Source: Candidatus Rhabdochlamydia sp. (lineage in GTDB: Bacteria; Chlamydiota; Chlamydiia; Chlamydiales; Rhabdochlamydiaceae). From it: a stretch of 9,819 bases of DNA. The stretch covers positions 1 to 9,819 of the forward strand of contig JASHWX010000153.1 in the NCBI GenBank assembly GCA_030043815.1, in the 5' to 3' direction. The stretch's first letter is position 1; each line of letters starts with the position of its first letter. The position numbers were made by a program, and so were the translations under genes. The notes under the pieces are model-generated. The model was given only the letters and a program-made list of their open reading frames with translations, made no database searches and had not been told where the DNA came from. Positions 7,407 through 9,819 of this stretch are shown piece by piece.

Positions 7407-8437
7407 CACGTAATGGCTGGTAAATTTCCATTTGAAAGACAACGCTCGCCATTGATAAAAACGTCGGGAAGCTCAGCCCACTCAACTCTTAGGTTAATAG
7501 ACTTGGCTTTGCGACGGGCATTCTCTAAGGCGACATCGGGTTGACAGCCGGCATTATCCGCCACATACTTATCAAAGCACATGAGCAATAAACGCGCATG
7601 AACATAGGCTCGAGTTTTGTCACATATAGAGCCTAAGGTCAAACTCCAAAGTCTCTTTGCAGGAGAATTGATCGTAGACCATGCCTCACTCTTTGAACCG
7701 ACCAATTTATTTCTAATCTCAGCGATCTGATTTTGGCGGTTTTGTTCAATTCTCCGTTGTTCTGCGGCGGCATCTAGAGCTCGTTGGTCTTCGACTGCCT
7801 TCATTCTCTGTTCATAGCCTCTAGCATCGGCTTGAGCTTTTCGTTGAATTTCATCAATTCTGTCATTGGCTGCTTTGACATCTCTTTCTCTTTGTTGGTT
7901 CGCTGCTGCCGCATCTGCTTGAGCTTTTTGTTGAATTTCATTAATTCTGTCATTGGCCGCTTTGACTTCTCTTTCTCTTTGTTGGTTTGCTGCTGCCGCA
8001 TCTGCTTGAGCTTTTTGCGCCCTCTCGTTGAGTTGTCTCACTTCTTCTTGTCTAGCAGCGAGCGTCGCTTCTAGACCAGCCAATTTCCGATTGATTCCTT
8101 GAAGTTCTTGATTTTTTTGTCCAATAATACGCTCTAAGTCGGTTATTTGACCCCTTAACGTCCCATTATCAGCCCCTATTTGCGTTACGCGCACTTCTAA
8201 ATCTGCTTTCTGATCGTGGGCCCTTTTTAACTGCGCTTCAAGGGAATGCTTTTCAGCATTTAACCCACGAATGTCTTCTTGCCATCGATCCTCGAGTTCT
8301 CGGAACCCCACTGCTACAGCTCGATTTTTAGTGTGCTGGTCGATATCAGGATGGGCTAATATTTGACCGATATAGGGGTAAATCTGTTGACCATCACCTA
8401 TTACTTGAAGTGCAGGCGCTGCTTGGGCAAGTGTCAT
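7406..8437 (-). CDS. Coiled-coil protein with 29-residue repeats; paralogue of the upstream gene
   Basis: I cannot assign this 343-residue protein to a named family. An N-terminal part (about 1-55, with GQILAHPDID and AVAVGFRELED) is followed by a long Ala/Gln/Glu/Arg-rich coiled coil (about 50-245). That region contains two near-identical 29-residue repeats (141-169 and 170-198) of the form QKAQADAAAANQQRER...VKAANDRI, plus the start of a third copy. The C-terminal 95 residues look globular, with cysteines at 272, 287, 298 and 333 and the motif LLMCFDKYV...GCQPDVALENA. There is no signal peptide or clear membrane span. AAGGAG lies 10 bases upstream of the ATG, and the gap to the preceding gene is 18 bases, so the two are probably co-transcribed. 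By eye both ends resemble the neighbour at 8456-9691. The role is unknown; a structural or secreted host-interaction protein is only a guess. Confidence 0.8.
   Translation of the reverse strand: MTLAQAAPALQVIGDGQQIYPYIGQILAHPDIDQHTKNRAVAVGFRELEDRWQEDIRGLNAEKHSLEAQLKRAHDQKADLEVRVTQIGADNGTLRGQITDLERIIGQKNQELQGINRKLAGLEATLAARQEEVRQLNERAQKAQADAAAANQQREREVKAANDRINEIQQKAQADAAAANQQRERDVKAANDRIDEIQRKAQADARGYEQRMKAVEDQRALDAAAEQRRIEQNRQNQIAEIRNKLVGSKSEAWSTINSPAKRLWSLTLGSICDKTRAYVHARLLLMCFDKYVADNAGCQPDVALENARRKAKSINLRVEWAELPDVFINGERCLSNGNLPAIT
7819..8017 (-). repeat. 87-bp tandem repeat inside the 343-residue coiled-coil gene
   Basis: Two adjacent 87-base copies (8017-7931 and 7930-7844 on the minus strand) are nearly identical, and a third partial copy continues to about 7819. 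Each encodes 29 residues of coiled coil, so copy-number change keeps the frame. The high DNA identity suggests recent duplication. Confidence 0.85.
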
Positions 8438-8455
8438 AAATTATCATCTCCTTAA

Positions 8456-9691
8456 TTAACCGTTATATTTTTTATTAATGTCGTTTTCTGCGCTTTGTAA
8501 TGCGATTTGTGGATTAATGCCGCTTTTTACATAACTATCAAAGGAATTTAAGAGATCCTGACTTCTATGAAGAGTGGTGGTTTTATCAGACGCTATTATT
8601 CCATTTACAATAGTAACAGCTGTGAAACCGGCAAATACAAGCAAGTTAATAACGGGGAAAGGATTAGCAACTGCTGAGCAAGACTGATAAGTACGCCCGC
8701 CATAATACATCTTCGTTACACATGACTCCAGTCCAAAGTTCTTAATGTAGCCCGCGACTTTTCCTAAAAGGACTCCACCTGAAATTGCATCGCCAGCTAC
8801 TGATGGAACTAATAAACCACCCGCTGCGATTGCTGCACGCTCACAGATAGCAACATTAAGTAATAAGCGCTGCCTAATGCGGCTAATCTCATTGTCACGG
8901 TCTTTATTTTCTCTTTCTCTTATTTTTCCATCCTCTGCGGCCTCTAATCGCTGTAGTATTGCCAAGACAGGAGCGGGAATAGCTTGATTTGGCGCGGGAT
9001 TCGGAGCAGGTCTTGCTTCCAACGCTGCCATGCGTTGATTCAGTTGAGCAAGTGGATCGGGTTGGTTATCTGCTCTTGGAGCTGGGGCGGGAACAGGTCT
9101 TTCTAAAGCTGCCACGCGTTGCCGAAGTTGAGCAATTGCTGGATCTGGTTGATTATTTGCTTGAGGAGCAGGTCTTGCTTCCAAAGCTGCCATGCGTTGA
9201 TTCAGTTGAGCAAGTGGATCTGGTTGATTATTTGCTTGAGGAGCAGGTCTTTCTAAAGCTGCAACGCGCTGCCGAAGTTGATCGATTTCGAGTTGGCCAA
9301 CGCGTCTTGCTAGATCTTGGGCCCTAGGATCTGGATTAGCCTGGAGAAAGTCCCTAAGCCTTTCGTTGACTTGGCGTAAATTTTCTCTGAGTACTGCATT
9401 GTTCGGCCCCTCTTGGTCGACTCTTCTTTGAAGAGCGTTTTGTTCTTCTACAAGGGCTCTTATTTGTCCGCCGACACGTCTGGCTTCTTGTTGGGCATCC
9501 GCTTCAAATTCCTGAAGAAAGGCTCCAAATCTTCCAAATCCAGCCAAAATGGCTTGATTGACATCCTCTTGTTGCGCTTGGGGGTCCACCATGATTCTTT
9601 CTAGGTTGGGTGGGAGAATAAGTGCATTATTTGCAGGTCGTGCTTCAACGACTGGAAGTTGTGTAGCTGCTGGCGGTAGTGCTGGGATCAT
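8456..9691 (-). CDS. Coiled-coil protein with alternating Pro-rich repeats and hydrophobic C-terminal part
   Basis: This 411-residue protein is not one I recognise. The N-terminus (1-30) is Pro/Ala-rich without a signal peptide, followed by helices of coiled-coil type (about 40-137). Residues 138-244 hold four units alternating between QLRQRVAALERP and QLNQRMAALEARP, joined by Pro/Ala/Asn linkers such as PQANNQPDP. A charged stretch (253-275) leads to two hydrophobic segments: a Gly/Ala-rich one at about 279-312 and a stronger one at 344-367 (around INLLVFAGFTAVTIVNGII). Cysteines 283, 324 and 338 lie in or between them. The C-terminus has LLNSFDSYV and GINPQIALQSA. AAGGA lies 9 bases before the ATG. 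Both ends resemble the downstream 343-residue protein. The layout is compatible with a membrane-anchored or type III secreted protein of an intracellular bacterium, but that is inference. Confidence 0.8.
   Translation of the reverse strand: MIPALPPAATQLPVVEARPANNALILPPNLERIMVDPQAQQEDVNQAILAGFGRFGAFLQEFEADAQQEARRVGGQIRALVEEQNALQRRVDQEGPNNAVLRENLRQVNERLRDFLQANPDPRAQDLARRVGQLEIDQLRQRVAALERPAPQANNQPDPLAQLNQRMAALEARPAPQANNQPDPAIAQLRQRVAALERPVPAPAPRADNQPDPLAQLNQRMAALEARPAPNPAPNQAIPAPVLAILQRLEAAEDGKIRERENKDRDNEISRIRQRLLLNVAICERAAIAAGGLLVPSVAGDAISGGVLLGKVAGYIKNFGLESCVTKMYYGGRTYQSCSAVANPFPVINLLVFAGFTAVTIVNGIIASDKTTTLHRSQDLLNSFDSYVKSGINPQIALQSAENDINKKYNG
8960..9280 (-). repeat. Alternating two-type (A-B-A-B) repeat in the 411-residue gene
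   Basis: On the minus strand, units A1 (9280-9209), B1 (9208-9131), A2 (9130-9047) and B2 (9046-8960) encode 24, 26, 28 and 29 residues. Type A reads QLRQRVAALERP and type B QLNQRMAALEARP, each followed by a Pro-rich linker; a decayed fifth unit (ILQRLEAAE) follows. On the DNA, 9003-9074 and 9165-9236 differ at about 4 of 72 bases, so an A-B pair was duplicated recently. Confidence 0.85.
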
Positions 9692-9733
9692 AATTTTGTT
9701 TCCTTAATTGGTTTTCAATTTTTTGCAGGAAAC

Positions 9734-9762
9734 ATTTTGTGCTTTTATTAATAAAATATCAA
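9734..9762 (-). promoter_or_regulatory. Candidate promoter of the coiled-coil pair, with a palindrome in the spacer
   Basis: On the minus strand TTGATA (9762-9757, 5 of 6 to the -35 consensus) and CAAAAT (9739-9734, 4 of 6 to the -10 consensus) are 17 bases apart. The spacer holds the perfect 14-base palindrome TTTTATTAATAAAA (9743-9756). The site lies between the recR stop and the gene starting at 9691. This is a pattern match in AT-rich DNA and not strong evidence. Confidence 0.3.
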
Positions 9763-9774
9763 GAGTGAAGGTGT

Positions 9775-9819
9775 TTAAAATACCTGTCTTCCCGTCAGGG
9801 CCCTGGCAAGCGTGCTGCC
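9775..9819 (-). CDS. recR: Probable C-terminal end of recombination protein RecR
   Basis: An open frame enters from the right edge and gives 14 residues, GSTLARALTGRQVF, before a TAA. This resembles the conserved RecR tail, which in E. coli ends with DGTTLSHSLAGRHKIRF. RecR works with RecF and RecO to load RecA on gapped DNA. The assignment is supported by context: recR lies next to the bamA homologue in Chlamydia, as I recall. Only 14 codons are visible, so the call rests on a short match plus gene order. The imperfect inverted repeat AGGTGTTTAAAATACCT (9769-9785) overlaps the stop codon. Confidence 0.6.
   Translation of the reverse strand, partial: GSTLARALTGRQVF

Noticed and set aside
7266..7544. 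92-codon plus-strand frame starting in the gap above bamA
   Set aside because: It runs antisense into the C-terminus of the 343-residue gene, overlaps the candidate bamA promoter and the hairpin, and has no good ribosome binding site.
7784..8074. 96-codon plus-strand frame rich in Ser, Phe and Leu
   Set aside because: It is the antisense of the 87-bp repeats in the coiled-coil gene; its internal repetition only mirrors that gene.
8989..9327. 112-codon plus-strand frame with Leu/Val/Glu repeats
   Set aside because: It is the antisense shadow of the A-B repeats; the minus-strand gene has a ribosome binding site, similarity to its neighbour and a full-length frame.
9796..9805. Palindrome CAGGGCCCTG near the right edge
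   Set aside because: It lies inside the RecR-like coding tail and is explained by codons for Leu, Ala and Arg; with no loop it cannot form a good hairpin.

Overview
The window looks like a piece of a chromosome from a member of the Chlamydiota, probably an environmental (Parachlamydia-like) lineage. The core genes recR (tail only), bamA, skp/ompH and lpxD lie in that order on the minus strand. The pyruvate dehydrogenase genes pdhB and pdhC lie next to them on the plus strand. From memory, this gene neighbourhood matches recR-omp85-ompH-lpxD and pdhABC of Chlamydia trachomatis. No database search was possible, so the genus is left open.

Left part (1-1933, plus strand): the C-terminal two thirds of pdhB (E1 beta) and a complete pdhC (E2), 7 bases apart. 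They encode subunits of the complex that turns pyruvate into acetyl-CoA. pdhC ends 29 bases from the end of a convergent gene, with no evident terminator between them.

Middle part (1963-7229, read right to left): a compact gene string bamA, skp, lpxD and two unrecognised genes of 182 and 218 codons. The gaps are 29, 1, 14 and 12 bases, so this is probably one operon behind a candidate promoter near 7275-7302. BamA inserts outer-membrane proteins, Skp escorts them through the periplasm, and LpxD acylates the lipid A precursor. The two unknown genes share this envelope operon, and the last one is clearly AT-richer than its neighbours.

Right part (7406-9691, read right to left): two adjacent genes for coiled-coil, repeat-bearing proteins of 343 and 411 residues that I cannot assign to a known family. 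Lined up by eye they share an N-terminal block (ungapped over about 75 residues), a short motif after the repeats, and a C-terminal motif with FDxYV and PxxAL. They therefore look like tandem paralogues whose middle parts have expanded through different repeats. They sit between bamA and the last 14 codons of recR, a place where I recall no extra genes in C. trachomatis. This pair is the most novel content of the window.

I found no tRNA, rRNA, CRISPR array, insertion sequence or integrase.
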